NCBI GenBank assembly: GCA_009377865.1
Contig: WHTH01000003.1
Coordinates: 57,963 to 121,962, forward strand
DNA: 64,000 nt
Reading direction: 5' to 3'
Source of the DNA: Pseudonocardiaceae bacterium
GTDB taxonomy: Bacteria; Actinomycetota; Actinomycetes; Mycobacteriales; Pseudonocardiaceae
How positions within the stretch are numbered: the stretch's first letter is position 1; every line of letters starts with the position of its first letter. Of the stretch, positions 47,866 through 57,506 are shown piece after piece. The notes under the pieces are model-generated. The model did not search any database, was not told where the DNA came from, and saw only the letters and a program-made list of their open reading frames with translations. Both the position numbers and the translations under genes were made by a program.

Positions 47866-48209
47866 CCCATTACCAGCGAAATTACGGGCGTCCGCCGTCG
47901 TTATGCAGCAAAGCAGCGCACTACCAGGCCGTAATCGATGCCTATCTCTTTGGTGGTCTGCTGAGCCTGTGCTGCTGGCACCCCTCGGCCGCCCGTGCGT
48001 AGGCCAGCGGACGCTGGGTGCTCCGGATGACCGAGGTTGAGACGTGAGGCGTCCCCAGCTTTGACTCCCCGGTGGGCGAGGTAGTGATCTTGTGGAGTCC
48101 ACCGTCGCAAGTGGCCACCCGGGCGCCGCGTACAACGGCCCGTGGAAACGCTGGTAGGCCGACCGCCTGCTCGGCCTACCTACGACCGCCTGCCTACCAG
48201 GAGTCAGCG
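47866..48209. other. Gene-free stretch downstream of tRNA-Leu
   Basis: About 344 bases. A minus-strand ORF at 47901-48110 has no recognisable family and no ribosome site. Short imperfect repeats containing GACCGCCTGC and CCTACC are near 48145-48200. Probably remnant DNA from past integration. Confidence 0.4.
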
Positions 48210-48485
48210 ATGAACCGGGCTCGGACCGGCACATCCGCGGCCGCAGGGTTCGTGCGACGGATTCGGGACGACGCCCGCACGGACACCCGTCGCTACCCGT
48301 TCAGCCTGCCCGTGGTGGCGTGGCTGATCCGCTTCGCCACCCGCGCCTCCCAGTGCGCGCTCGACGACCACCTGGTGCTCTCCTGGGGTCCGCGCAAACC
48401 CCGCAGCGGCTTCTTCCTGCGGGCGGAGTCCTACTACAACGTGGCCAGCGAGATCGAACGGCCCGATCAGGACCCGGGCTCACCA
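48210..48485 (+). pseudogene. Truncated ORF of unknown family near tRNA-Leu
   Basis: ATG 48210 is preceded by AGGAG. The first ~90 codons look coding (RRYPFSLPVVAWLIRFATRA, DDHLVLSWGPRKPRSGFFLR and AESYYNVASEIERPDQDP). Beyond about 48485 the frame continues through the antisense of a truncated permease. It therefore seems to be cut at that point by recombination. Family unknown. Confidence 0.4.
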
Positions 48486-48491
48486 CCGCTG

Positions 48492-48593
48492 CTACCCGAC
48501 GTAGGTCATCGCGACCAGGCAGGCCGCCATCCCGGGCCGTGCACCGTCGCGCTCGAGGGGCGCCGCCTCCGACGCTGCCCGGCGGCCGCTCAT
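48492..48593 (-). pseudogene. ABC transporter permease, 5' stub
   Basis: ATG 48593 overlaps the ATPase stop (ATGA) as in normal ABC-2 operons, and encodes 33 residues: RRAASEAAPLERDGARPGMA then ACLVAMTYVG before a stop. No membrane protein follows. The rest of the permease was lost at a junction near 48485-48492. Confidence 0.5.
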
Positions 48594-49391
48594 TCCGGGG
48601 CTTCGGGATCGTCGCGGGCGCGTTCCTCGGCGGTGACGTCGGTCAACGCGAGGTAGGTCGCCTCCAGGTCCGCGTCGGCGCCGAGTCCGGCCTGTCGCTG
48701 CAGCTCGTCGAGCGTGCCCTCGGCCGTGTTGCGGCCGCGGTCGAGCAGCACAGCTCGGTCGCTGAGACGCTGCACGTCGGACAGGATGTGCGTCGCGACC
48801 AGCACGCAGGCACCCGCCCCGGCCAGCTCCCCGACGAGGGAGCGCAGCTCGCCCGCACTGCGCGGGTCCAGTCCGTTGAACGGCTCGTCGGGGAGCAGCA
48901 CGCCGGCGCCGTGCAGCAGCGCCATCACCAGCGCCAGCCGGCGCCGCAATCCCTGCGACAGCTCGTGCGGCAGTGCGTCGAGCCGGTCGGACAGGCCGAA
49001 CCGCGCCAGCAACTGCTCGGCCCGCGGCCGCCAGCCCGACAGCCGGTAGAGCAGTGCGACGAACGCGACGTGCTCTGACACCGACACCCCCTGGGTAGAG
49101 GTCGGGTTGCTCTGGCATCAGCGACACCGCGCGCTGCGCGGCGGGGGAGCCTGCGGCGTGACCGCGCATCCGGATCGACCCCGCGTCCGGCACGAGCAGC
49201 CCGGCCGCGGCGCGGAACAAGGTCGACTTTCCCGCACCGTTCGGCCCGATCAGCGCTGTGACCGAGCCCGCAGTGCACTCGATTCCCACCCCGGCCAGAG
49301 CCGTGGTCGATCCGAAGCGCTTGACGAGCCCCGCGACCTTCAGCGCCACCTCCGAGGGGAGCTCATTCGGCGGGTGGTCGGGCACGGCCAC
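48590..49391 (-). pseudogene. ABC transporter ATP-binding protein with frameshift
   Basis: ATPase of an ABC-2-type exporter. Part one, from GTG 49391, has the Walker A motif LIGPNGAGKSTLFRAAAG and ends LMPEQPDLYPG. The frame shifts within a run of five G at about 49090-49094; part two reads SVSEHVAFVALLYRL, ELSQGLRRRLALVMALLHGA (signature), VLLPDEPFNGLDPRSAGEL (Walker B) and THILSDVQRLSDRAVLL. All motifs are present, so a single-base error or mutation breaks an otherwise complete ~266-residue protein. Downstream permease is truncated, so loss of function is plausible. Confidence 0.8.
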
Positions 49392-49436
49392 GCCGTCAGT
49401 CTGTCAGCACCACCAAATCCACCGGCCGACCGTCGG

Positions 49437-49997
49437 TCACTGCTCGGACAGCGGCCAGGAACGGATCGGCTCGTGCAGCGCTGTGCCTCCCGGCCCGGCG
49501 CCGAGGCGGCTGTGCATGAGGTGGAGCTCGTCGGCGGTCCACGACCGGCCCTCGTACGGGGCTAGCGCGTCGACCAGCGGGCGGAGGTCGGCACTACCGG
49601 CGGCCCGGGCGAGTGTGAGGTGCGGCAGGTACGGGCGCTGCTCGGTGGCCAGACCGCTTCGCCGGGCTGCGGCACGGACCGCGTTGGCCAGCCGGCGCAG
49701 CCGGTCGCGCTCACCGTGTACTCGCGTCCACAGCACCCGGTGCCCGAAGCGGCCGCCGCCGCCGAATGACAGGGTCAGCGGTGGGTGCCGGCCGGCCGCC
49801 GTGCCCAGCTGTCCGGCCAGCTCACCACACGTCTCGTCACTCACTTCGCCGAGGAAGGCCAGCGTCAGGTGCCACTGCTCCGGACGGCTCCAGCGCAGGT
49901 CTTGCTCGAGGTCGCGCAGCGCCGCGACCCGCGCCTGCAGCTCCTCGACCACGTCTGCAGGCGGGGTCAGGGCCACGAACAGCCGCATCCCTGCCAT
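49437..49997 (-). CDS. thpR: RNA 2',3'-cyclic phosphodiesterase (LigT/ThpR family)
   Basis: 186 residues with two H-x-T/S motifs of the 2H phosphoesterase family: His43-Leu-Thr45 in WHLTLAFLGEV and His126-Leu-Thr128 in PHLTLARAAG. Converts RNA or tRNA 2',3'-cyclic phosphates to 2'-phosphomonoesters in vitro; physiological role unclear. Starts at ATG 49997 or, three codons later, at MRLFVALTP. Neighbours are unrelated. Confidence 0.92.
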   Translation of the reverse strand: MAGMRLFVALTPPADVVEELQARVAALRDLEQDLRWSRPEQWHLTLAFLGEVSDETCGELAGQLGTAAGRHPPLTLSFGGGGRFGHRVLWTRVHGERDRLRRLANAVRAAARRSGLATEQRPYLPHLTLARAAGSADLRPLVDALAPYEGRSWTADELHLMHSRLGAGPGGTALHEPIRSWPLSEQ

Positions 49998-50364
49998 GAT
50001 CGCGCCTCAGGATTCCAGCGAGACCCGGTGCCGTCGCCCGACACGCGGTCGGGAGACAGCCGCACCGCCATGATGGCGCCGGAACGACATCCGCGACCTC
50101 GCGAGGACGGACAATTCACACCCGACGTTCGGGCACGGCCAGGTTGCTGGTGGCACCGGCTAGTCACCGACAGCAGCGACACGCACACCCCCCGCGTTGC
50201 ATCCACCGAAGATCACAGTAGGGTGACGGCGCCCGATGCGCCCGACCGGCCACGCCGAGTTCCTGCCCGCCGGTCCCCCGGGGCGTGACGTGCAATGACG
50301 ACGGGGCAGGACCGGAGCAGTCGGCAGTGGGCCGCAGGTTCCGGAGGCGTCGGAGGTCCCCGTC
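49998..50364. other. Intergenic region upstream of NlpC/P60 hydrolase
   Basis: About 367 bases with no supported gene. It includes the thpR promoter (leftward) and the promoter of the NlpC/P60 gene (rightward), whose ribosome site GGAGG lies at about 50346-50355. I looked for a c-di-AMP riboswitch, common before such hydrolase genes, and did not find its conserved core. Confidence 0.4.
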
Positions 50365-51117
50365 ATGGGTGGAAGACATCGCAAGCCTGCCCCGCCACGG
50401 CTGCGCCGGTTCGGCGTGGCCGCAGCGAGCGGGGTGATCACTTTCCCCGGCACCGCCGGTGCCGCCGTCCCGACCGATCAGACACTCGACACCGGCCCGT
50501 CGACCGTTCCCGCGGGTGATGTCGTGACGTTCACCGGCACACTGACCAGCGGTGGCGCCCCGCTCGCGAATCAGCCGGTGGATCTCGTCGAGCGTGATGG
50601 AGCGGGCGATTCGTGGCGAACCGTGACCACCGCGACGACCGATCCGGTCGGCCAGGTGTCGGTGCCGCAGGAAGTGCGCGACGACGGCGAGTGGCAGTTC
50701 GTCTACCGCGGCGGTCCGGTGCTCGACTCCGCCGCCTCGCCGGCAGTTCCCATGGACGTACGCGCGCCATTGGGACAGCGCGTCGTCGAGGAGGCCGCGA
50801 CCCACGAGGGAACCCCTTACGAGTACGGCGCCGACGGCCCGGACGCCTTCGACTGCTCCGGCCTGACGAGCTACGTCTACGAGAAGTTCGGCGTCGAGCT
50901 GCCGCGCAGCTCGCAGGCCCAGCGCGACGCCACCGAGCAGATCCCGCAGGGAGAGGAGCAGCCCGGGGACCTGATCTTCCTCGATGACGGCGGCGAGGTA
51001 CACCACGTCGCCATCTACGCCGGGAACGGCCAGGTGTGGACGGCGCCGGAGCCGGGCGAGACCGTGCAGCTCGACGAGATCTCCGACTCCGACTACACCG
51101 TCGGCCGGCCCGGCTGA
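50365..51117 (+). CDS. Secreted NlpC/P60 family peptidoglycan hydrolase
   Basis: 250 residues. Signal peptide (LRRFGVAAASGVITFPGTAG-AA). A middle region (about 38-130) looks like an Ig-like/SH3-like binding domain, TVPAGDVVTFTGTLTSGGAP. The C-terminal NlpC/P60 endopeptidase has catalytic Cys164 in FDCSGLTSYVYEKFG, His in GGEVHHVAIYAGNG and the polar third residue in QVWTAPEPG. Cleaves gamma-D-Glu to diaminopimelate or related cross-links. ATG 50365 with GGAGG upstream. Confidence 0.93.
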   Translation: MGGRHRKPAPPRLRRFGVAAASGVITFPGTAGAAVPTDQTLDTGPSTVPAGDVVTFTGTLTSGGAPLANQPVDLVERDGAGDSWRTVTTATTDPVGQVSVPQEVRDDGEWQFVYRGGPVLDSAASPAVPMDVRAPLGQRVVEEAATHEGTPYEYGADGPDAFDCSGLTSYVYEKFGVELPRSSQAQRDATEQIPQGEEQPGDLIFLDDGGEVHHVAIYAGNGQVWTAPEPGETVQLDEISDSDYTVGRPG

Positions 51118-51125
51118 CCGTCAGG

Positions 51126-52043
51126 TCAGATGCCCGCCACGGCGGCCACCGCGAGTCCGGCGACCAGCAGCGCGCCGGCCTGCCGGGTGTACACCCAGGC
51201 CAGTGCGGCGTACCACAGCGGCCAGACCGGGAAGTCCTTCGGCGGCTTGGCAGGGGCCGGTCGCCGGTAGTAGGGCCACACTTTGACGAGCCGGGGCAGG
51301 CCCGCCAGGCACAGCAGCGCCGGCCAGGGCATGGCACCGAGCCCGACCGACACCGCTACCAGGACGTAGAAGGCCACCATCAGGCCGAGGGTCGCCACCC
51401 GCGCGCGGGGCCCGCCGAGCAGCACCGGCAGCGTGCGCACGCCCAGCGGCGCATCGAAATCGATCTTGTCGATGTGCTTGCCCATCAGCACGGCGACGCA
51501 CAGCAGCCCGTAGGGCACCGATGCCAGCAGCACCTGCCACGGCAGCGCTCCGACCGCGGCGTAGTAGGTCCCGCCGACCATCAGCGGCCCCCACACCACG
51601 AGCACGTCGGGCTCGCCGAAACCGCGGGCCTTCAGGCGCAGTGGCGGCGCCGTGTAGGCCACTGACAACACGAAACCGGCCAGTGCGAACGCCACCACTG
51701 GCCAGCCACGCACCAGTGCCAGCACCACCAGGATCGCCAGGTCGGCGGCGTTGACGAGCGCGATCGCGGTCAGCAAGCCGCGGCGCGTCACCAGACCGGA
51801 CAGGATCGGGTGTGGGGCGTAGAGCGCGCGGGGGTAGGCCGCCGAGTCCGACCCCGACGATGTGTCGTACAGGTCGTTCATCAGGTTGTTCGCCAGGTGC
51901 GCCAGCGTGATCCCGGCGAGCGCCAGCAGCAGCCAGCGCCAGTCCAGCCCCGGCTCCCCGATCGCGAGTAGCGCGGCGACCAGACCCGCGGTCAGCGTCA
52001 TCGGCAGCACGGCGGCGCGACTGACCACGATCCAGCGGGTCAC
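51126..52043 (-). CDS. UbiA-family prenyltransferase
   Basis: 305 residues, 8-9 membrane helices. The polyprenyl-diphosphate-binding aspartate motif is NNLMNDLYDTSSGSD (N-x-x-x-D) near residue 50, and the second motif is GKHIDKIDFDAPLGVRTLPV near 190, with the usual D-x-x-x-D acids. Could be a menaquinone-type (MenA-like), decaprenylphosphoryl or other aromatic prenyltransferase; the fast assignment is only to family. The start GTG 52043 may be short: coding-like sequence (TTNPPPGPVDAVTRW) continues a little upstream without a start codon. Confidence 0.88.
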   Translation of the reverse strand: MTRWIVVSRAAVLPMTLTAGLVAALLAIGEPGLDWRWLLLALAGITLAHLANNLMNDLYDTSSGSDSAAYPRALYAPHPILSGLVTRRGLLTAIALVNAADLAILVVLALVRGWPVVAFALAGFVLSVAYTAPPLRLKARGFGEPDVLVVWGPLMVGGTYYAAVGALPWQVLLASVPYGLLCVAVLMGKHIDKIDFDAPLGVRTLPVLLGGPRARVATLGLMVAFYVLVAVSVGLGAMPWPALLCLAGLPRLVKVWPYYRRPAPAKPPKDFPVWPLWYAALAWVYTRQAGALLVAGLAVAAVAGI

Positions 52044-52111
52044 GGCGTCGACCGGACCCGGCGGCGGGTTGGTGGTACGCAGCGCGTAAAGCCAGCCACC
52101 GACCCGGGAGC

Positions 52112-52253
52112 GGTCTCCTCACTGGCCCCCCATCACGCCTACCTCGACGCACTCGGCCCGGATGCCGCCACGATCATCGAGCAGCTCACCGGCGGTGTCG
52201 CCGCCCGGTTCGGCGGTCGTCCCGCGGTGCCCTTCGAACTGATCGGCAGCTGA
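52112..52253 (+). pseudogene. C-terminal fragment of an unidentified enzyme
   Basis: The plus strand reads SLAPHHAYLDALGPDAATII then EQLTGGVAARFGGRPAVPFE, LIGS and a stop at 52251. It looks like a genuine protein C-terminus without a start. It faces the start of the UbiA gene. I cannot assign the family. Confidence 0.35.
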
Positions 52254-52473
52254 TCCCGCGCGTCGCCCGCGCGCGACTTGCAATCTGCGCGCGCGAAACT
52301 ACGCGCGCGTGGTGATGGGTTGCGCGCGTGGTCGACCGGTGGCGGCTGTCCGAGAGATCCTCGGCGCCGCATAATCCCATGTGGGAGCCTGTCACCCTGC
52401 TGGTTGTGGACGCTTCCCTGGCAGCCGCCGGGTTGGCAGTATCGGCCGGGGGTGCCCGGACGGAGGAGGAGCT

Positions 52474-54198
52474 GTGACCGATGCCAGTACCTCGGCCAGC
52501 TTCGACGCGTTCGTCGAGGCGCGGGAGTTCCTGCTCACGCACCGGGACGACTACGACCGCGCGGTGCAGGACTTCCGCTGGCCCGCACTGACCGACTTCA
52601 ACTGGGCGTTGGAGTGGTTCGACCACCTGGGAGCCGAGCTACCCAGCGCCGACCGGCCCGCGCTGTGGATCGTTGAGGAGGACGGTTCCGAGCTGCGGCT
52701 GACGTTCGCCGAGATGTCGTGGCGGTCCAACCAGGTGGCCAACTGGCTACGCCGCCAGGGCGTGAATCGCGGCGATCGGATCGTGCTGATGCTGGGCAAC
52801 CAGGTCGAGCTGTGGGAGACGATCCTGGCCGCGATGAAGCTCGGCGCCGTGCTGATCCCGGCCACGACGTTGCTGGGGTCCGCTGACCTGGCCGATCGGA
52901 TTCACCGCGGTAACGCCAGCTTCGTCATCGCCCGGTCCGACGACGCGGACAAGTTCGCCGCCGTGGAGGGCTCCTACGGGCGGATCGCGGTCGGTGACCC
53001 GGTCGACGGCTGGGAGCACTACGGGCAGGCGTACCACGAGTACTCCTGGTTCGAGGCCGACGGCCCGACCCCGGCGACCGACACGTTGCTGCTGTATTTC
53101 ACCTCGGGGACCACCGCCGAGCCCAAGCTCGTCGAGCACACCCACGGCTCCTACCCCGTCGGGCACCTGTCGACCATGTACTGGATCGGCCTCGAGCCCG
53201 GCGACGTGCACCTCAACATCTCCTCACCCGGCTGGGCCAAGCACGCCTGGAGCAATGTCTTCGCGCCGTGGATCGCCGGGGCGACGGTGATGATCTACAA
53301 CTACTCGCGGTTCGACGCCGCCGCGCTGCTCGCCCAGATGGATCGCTGCGGCGTGACCAGCTTCTGCGCCCCGCCGACGGTGTGGCGGATGCTGATCCAG
53401 TCCGACCTGTCGGCGCTGGGCACCCCGCCGTCGAAGGTCGTCGGCGCAGGAGAACCGCTGAACCCCGAGGTCATCGAGCAGGTGGAGAAGGCCTGGGGCA
53501 AGACGATCCGCGACGGATTCGGGCAGACCGAGACCACCGTGCAGGTCGCCAATCCCCCCGGCGCGCGGGTGGTGCCCGGATCGATGGGCCGCCCGATGCC
53601 CGGCTACCCGGTCGCGCTGGTCGATCTGGCCACCGGTGAGCTGGGCGATGAGGGCGAGATCTGCCTCGACCTCACCGCGCGCCCGCTGGGGCTGATGGTC
53701 GGCTACCGCGACGACGAGGACCGCACCGTCGAGGTGATGCGCGGCGGCTACTACCACACCGGTGACGTCGGCTCCCGCGATGAGGACGGTTACATCACCT
53801 ATGTGGGCCGCTCCGACGACGTCTTCAAGGCTTCCGACTACCGGATCTCCCCGTTCGAGCTCGAAAGCGTGCTCATCGAGCACGACGCCGTCGCCGAGGC
53901 TGCCGTGGTCCCCTCACCGGACCCGGTCCGGCTCGCCGTGCCCAAGGCGTACGTGACGGTGGCGGTTGGGCACCAGGCGTCACGCGACACGGCGCTGTCG
54001 ATCCTGCGCCACGCGCGGGAGACCCTCGCGCCCTACAAGCGGATCCGCCGGCTGGAGTTCGGCGAGCTGCCCAAGACGATCTCCGGCAAGATCCGCCGGG
54101 TGGAGCTGCGGGGCCGCGAGGAGGAGGCGCACGCCGCCGGTGGTGCCGCCGGCGGTGAGTACCGCGATGACGACTTCCCCGAGCTTCGCTCCTCGTGA
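52474..54198 (+). CDS. AMP-binding acyl-CoA synthetase
   Basis: 574-residue adenylate-forming ligase of the acetyl/medium-chain acyl-CoA synthetase group. Phosphate-binding loop LYFTSGTTAEPKLVEHTH, acyl pocket region NISSPGWAKHAWSNVFAPWI, adenine-binding RDGFGQTETTVQVANPPG, and hinge YHTGDVGSRDEDGYITYVGR followed by SDDVFKASDYRISPFELES. The catalytic Lys is in LPKTISGKIRRVELR near the C-terminus. GTG 52474 with a near-perfect GGAGGAGG site. Activates a carboxylic acid to its CoA thioester; the substrate is probably a short- or medium-chain acid. Confidence 0.93.
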   Translation: MTDASTSASFDAFVEAREFLLTHRDDYDRAVQDFRWPALTDFNWALEWFDHLGAELPSADRPALWIVEEDGSELRLTFAEMSWRSNQVANWLRRQGVNRGDRIVLMLGNQVELWETILAAMKLGAVLIPATTLLGSADLADRIHRGNASFVIARSDDADKFAAVEGSYGRIAVGDPVDGWEHYGQAYHEYSWFEADGPTPATDTLLLYFTSGTTAEPKLVEHTHGSYPVGHLSTMYWIGLEPGDVHLNISSPGWAKHAWSNVFAPWIAGATVMIYNYSRFDAAALLAQMDRCGVTSFCAPPTVWRMLIQSDLSALGTPPSKVVGAGEPLNPEVIEQVEKAWGKTIRDGFGQTETTVQVANPPGARVVPGSMGRPMPGYPVALVDLATGELGDEGEICLDLTARPLGLMVGYRDDEDRTVEVMRGGYYHTGDVGSRDEDGYITYVGRSDDVFKASDYRISPFELESVLIEHDAVAEAAVVPSPDPVRLAVPKAYVTVAVGHQASRDTALSILRHARETLAPYKRIRRLEFGELPKTISGKIRRVELRGREEEAHAAGGAAGGEYRDDDFPELRSS

Positions 54199-54276
54199 AT
54201 GCTGCGGCAGCGCACGGCGCTGTCGCCCGGTTGGCCGTTGCGCGAGCCGCAGGCTGAGCGGATTCTTTCCCGGTAG

Positions 54277-54291
54277 CGACGCTTCGCGTCG
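54277..54291 (+). terminator. Small hairpin after acyl-CoA synthetase
   Basis: CGACGC at 54277-54282 pairs with GCGTCG at 54286-54291 around a TTC loop. It lies between the synthetase stop and the next gene; weak as a terminator. Confidence 0.3.
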
Positions 54292-54312
54292 GCGCTTTAC
54301 GGGGGTCGCGAC

Positions 54313-55413
54313 ATGGGTACAGCGGACTCTGCGGTGCCGCTTGATCAGAGTGGTGCGACCGTCGAACCGATCGTCCGGACGTCTGTCGAACCCCCGACCG
54401 GAGAGTCCACCACACCGTCGCGGCTCGACAACGGCCACCTGCCGGCCGGCACCGAGCCGCAGTCCTCGCGACCCTATGGCTCGGTGTGGCGGTTCGCTGT
54501 CGGGGAGCAACTGGCCTGGTTGGACTCGTTGATCGGCAAGCGTGCCGACCCGCCGCCGCGGACCGTCGTCGAGGCGATCGCCGAGGCGCGGCACGCCGTC
54601 ACGGCCGGCCGCGACCACACGCTGCAGCGTGCGATGGCCTGGTGGTCGGGCTGGGACGCCGAGCGAGCGTGGCGGTCGCTGCATGCCGCGGAGGTCGAGC
54701 TGGTGACGTCCAGCGCCGACCTGGCCGCCCGGTTGCCCGGCATCGAGCATCAGGTAGCACGGGAGTGCCCCCCAGCTGACCCGAGGCTGCGCGCGCTCGA
54801 GGCGGTGCGCAAGAAGGTCCAGGACGACCCGCGCGCGAGCATGCAGGACGACGACCGGGTCACGGTGGCCGAAGCGATGCGGGCGGCGTTCGCGGCCGCT
54901 GACGATGCGCTCACCGGAGTCCGCAACCTGAGAAACCGCATGCTGGTGTTCGGGACGATGCTCGGCGCGCTGAACCTGCTGCTCGCGATCTTCGCAGCGG
55001 TCTGGCCGGGCTGGGTTCCGTTGTGCGGCGAGCGCGCCTGCCCCAGCGGGCCCGGAACGGCTCCTGCCGGGGCAGACGTGGTGACCGTGCAGATGTTCGG
55101 GGGACTCGGGGCGCTGCTGGCAGTCGTGATCCTGCTGGTGCACAGCAAGCCCGGATTGCTGACCTACCAGCTGCCCGGGTACCTGAGCTTCGTCAAGATC
55201 ACGCTCGGTTCCACGCTGGCCGTCGTGGGCGTGCTCGGGCTGATCGCGGCCGACGTCGAGGTGGTTATCGGGAGCCAGGCGGCGCTGCTCGTCGCCGCCC
55301 TGGTGTTCGGCTACGCGCAGCAGGTCGCCACCCGGTTCCTGGACGACTACGCCGAACAGCTGGTCGGCAAGGCCAAGACCGGGGCGGACGTCAGCCGCGC
55401 GGGGCGTACATGA
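54313..55413 (+). CDS. Membrane protein of unknown function
   Basis: 366 residues. The first ~210 are soluble, with Trp-rich helical sequence ([40 protein letters not shown]), then four membrane helices: [60 protein letters not shown] and [17 protein letters not shown]. No family recognised. ATG 54313 sits shortly after a GGGGGTCG site. The last 23 bases overlap, tail to tail, the YnfA gene on the other strand. Confidence 0.75.
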   Translation: MGTADSAVPLDQSGATVEPIVRTSVEPPTGESTTPSRLDNGHLPAGTEPQSSRPYGSVWRFAVGEQLAWLDSLIGKRADPPPRTVVEAIAEARHAVTAGRDHTLQRAMAWWSGWDAERAWRSLHAAEVELVTSSADLAARLPGIEHQVARECPPADPRLRALEAVRKKVQDDPRASMQDDDRVTVAEAMRAAFAAADDALTGVRNLRNRMLVFGTMLGALNLLLAIFAAVWPGWVPLCGERACPSGPGTAPAGADVVTVQMFGGLGALLAVVILLVHSKPGLLTYQLPGYLSFVKITLGSTLAVVGVLGLIAADVEVVIGSQAALLVAALVFGYAQQVATRFLDDYAEQLVGKAKTGADVSRAGRT

Positions 55414-55723
55414 TGACGGCGACGCCGAGCAGGCAGATCAGCGCGCCTGCGATGTCGTAGCGGTCGGGCCGGAACCCGTCGACGACCATGCCCCATGCCA
55501 GCGAGCCGGCCACGAAGACCCCGCCGTAGGCGGCCAGGATCCGGCCGAAGTGCGGGTCCGGCTGCAACGTGGCGACGAACCCGTACGCGCCCAGGGCGAG
55601 CACCCCTGCTGCGGCGAACAGCAGGCCGCGCTGCTCCCGGACGGCCTGCCACACCAGCCACGCACCGCCGATCTCGAAGAGTGCGGCCACGACGAACAGT
55701 ACGACCGAGCGAGCGATTGTCAT
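55391..55723 (-). CDS. YnfA/UPF0060 family membrane protein
   Basis: 110 residues with four membrane helices and the conserved family pattern: [60 protein letters not shown] and [20 protein letters not shown]. Family members are small multidrug-resistance-like proteins of uncertain function. Convergent overlap of 23 bases with the preceding plus-strand gene. Confidence 0.93.
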   Translation of the reverse strand: MTIARSVVLFVVAALFEIGGAWLVWQAVREQRGLLFAAAGVLALGAYGFVATLQPDPHFGRILAAYGGVFVAGSLAWGMVVDGFRPDRYDIAGALICLLGVAVIMYAPRG

Positions 55724-55849
55724 GGTCGGCCAGTGTGCCCCGCCCTCGCGTGCGGCCCCGTTGCGTTGTGCCCTCCGGCGGCGATAGCTCTGAGTAGCAC
55801 CGGCCCGGTGTTAGCGTGCCGGGTAGGGACGTGGGGAGGGCGGACCGGT

Positions 55850-57310
55850 ATGCAGGGCGACGAGCGGCTGCGGGCGCTGGCGCAGCGCAGCGCCAACTTT
55901 GGGTTCCTGCTCGCCCACGAGCCGCTGCTCGTCTCCTACGGCGCCACCGCCGAGTCCTGCGTCTACACCGACCCCAACGCGGCGTTGGTCAAGGCTCGTC
56001 AGTTCGGGGAGTCCCTGGCCGATGCCCTCCTCTCCGGATGGGGCTGGCCAGGGCCGGGTCGCGGCAGATCGACAAGCTCCGCGCGCTCGATGCCGCGGGA
56101 GCCCTGACGCCACAGGTGCACCGGACGTTCGAAGACGTGCGCAAAGTCGGCAACCGCGCGGTGCACGAGCACTACGCAGACTCCCGCGCGGCCCTCACGG
56201 CGGTACGAGACTGCTTCTCGCTGGGGCTGTGGTTGCACCGGACGCTCACCGGCGAGCGGGAGATCCGCGCGTTCCTGGCCCCGGAGCCGACCGGCGACGT
56301 GGCCGACGGTGCGCTGCTTAAGGACCTGGACCGCTACCGCGCGGATCTGGTGGCGGCACGGACCAACCTGCAGGGCAAGACCTCCCGGCTGCACGCCGAG
56401 CAGGAAGCGCGGCAGGCGGCCGAGGCGCAGCTCGCCGCGGCTGCGGCCGCGCGCGCCGAACTGGCCGCGCTCGTCGCGCAGGTCACCGCGCTGGAGACCG
56501 ACCTGTCGGCGCGGGCGCAGCACCCGCCGACCGTCGCCCCCCGGCGGCGCGACGCGCTGGTCGAGCGCGCGCGCCGCGCCTCGAAGGCGCCCCTCACTGA
56601 GCTGGAGACCCGCGAGGCCATCGACGAGATGCTGCGCGCCGCGGGCTGGGTGGTGGCCGACGTCGCAGACCTGGATCTGGTGAACCACAGCGGTGTGGCC
56701 GTGCGTGAGCTGGTGCTGGCCAGTGGGCGGGCCGACTACGGGCTCTACGTCGACGGGACTCTCGTCGGGGTGATCGAGGCCAAGCGGGAGGGCACGTCAC
56801 TGTCCACGGTGGAGGTCCAATCCGACCGCTACGCCACCGGGCTCACCGCCGAGCAGCGGATGAACGCCTGGCGGACGCCGCTGCCGCTGCGTTACGAGTC
56901 GACCGGCGTGGAGACGTGGTTCACCAACGCGTTGGAGGACCAGCCGCGCGCCCGGCAGGTGTTCGGGTTCCACCGCCCGGAGACGGTGGCGTCCTGGATG
57001 GTGCAGTCGCAGGCTGACCCCGGCGCGCCCACGTACCGAGCCGCGTATCGCGCGGGAGGAGAGCGAGCGGTTCAAGCCGTTTCGCTACGACGAGATCGTC
57101 GCGCGGGACAAGGCGAATCTCGACATCACGTGGCTGCGTGACCCGGCCCTGGACGATGGCGACGATCTGTTACCGCCCGAGGTGATCGCGCAGGAGATCG
57201 TCGACGACCTGCAGGCCGCGCTCTCCGAGTTCGCCGCCGTCGCCGAGGCACTGCAGGCGACGAGGTCCGGCGAGGTGACCGATCCCACCCCAGGGCGCGG
57301 CGAACCGTGA
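55850..57310 (+). pseudogene. Type I restriction-modification remnant: hsdR 5' part joined to hsdM-like 3' end
   Basis: Begins at ATG 55850 with a DUF4145/HEPN-like N-terminus (ALAQRSANFGFLLAHEPLLV, LVKARQFGESLADALL). The frame shifts near 56060 within a GGGCCGGG-rich stretch and continues RQIDKLRALDAAGALTPQVH, a coiled coil (RLHAEQEARQAAEAQLAAAA) and the nuclease domain of HsdR (GRADYGLYVDGTLVGVIEAK, with the D...E-x-K motif). At about 57030-57045 it changes frame again and becomes ESERFKPFRYDEIVARDKAN, LDITWLRDPALDDGDDLLPP and VIAQEIVDDLQAALSEFAAV, which resembles the C-terminus of HsdM-type methylases. The helicase part of hsdR, and the start of hsdM, are missing. Confidence 0.7.
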
Positions 57311-57483
57311 CATTGTCGGATCAGCCCGTCGCCGTGTTCGAGCGCAATCTCAGCTACGCCCACGGGATGGTCAATGGCGGCCGCGCGCTCGATCGCCTCC
57401 GTACGGGAGAGCTGGACCCGGCGGATCTCTACCGGGCGGCGTGGACCCCTCGTCGCGCTCCGCGATCAGGTCGACCACGCTGA
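57307..57483 (+). pseudogene. Truncated HEPN-like ORF following the restriction remnant
   Basis: GTG 57307 overlaps the TGA of the hsdM-like remnant. The product reads TLSDQPVAVFERNLSYAHGM, VNGGRALDRLRTGELDPADL, YRAAW, which looks like the start of a HEPN-type protein (D-L-Y-R-A-A-W). After RAAWT the frame ends in Arg/Pro-rich residues, while a neighbouring frame gives LVALRDQVDHADGTE and a stop. So this gene is also joined to a fragment of another. Confidence 0.4.
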
Positions 57484-57506
57484 CGGCACCGAGTAGTAAG
57501 CCGAGG

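Noticed and set aside
49998..50364. Possible c-di-AMP (ydaO) riboswitch before the NlpC/P60 gene
   Set aside because: Such switches are common before actinobacterial wall hydrolases, but the conserved core sequences are not present in this leader.
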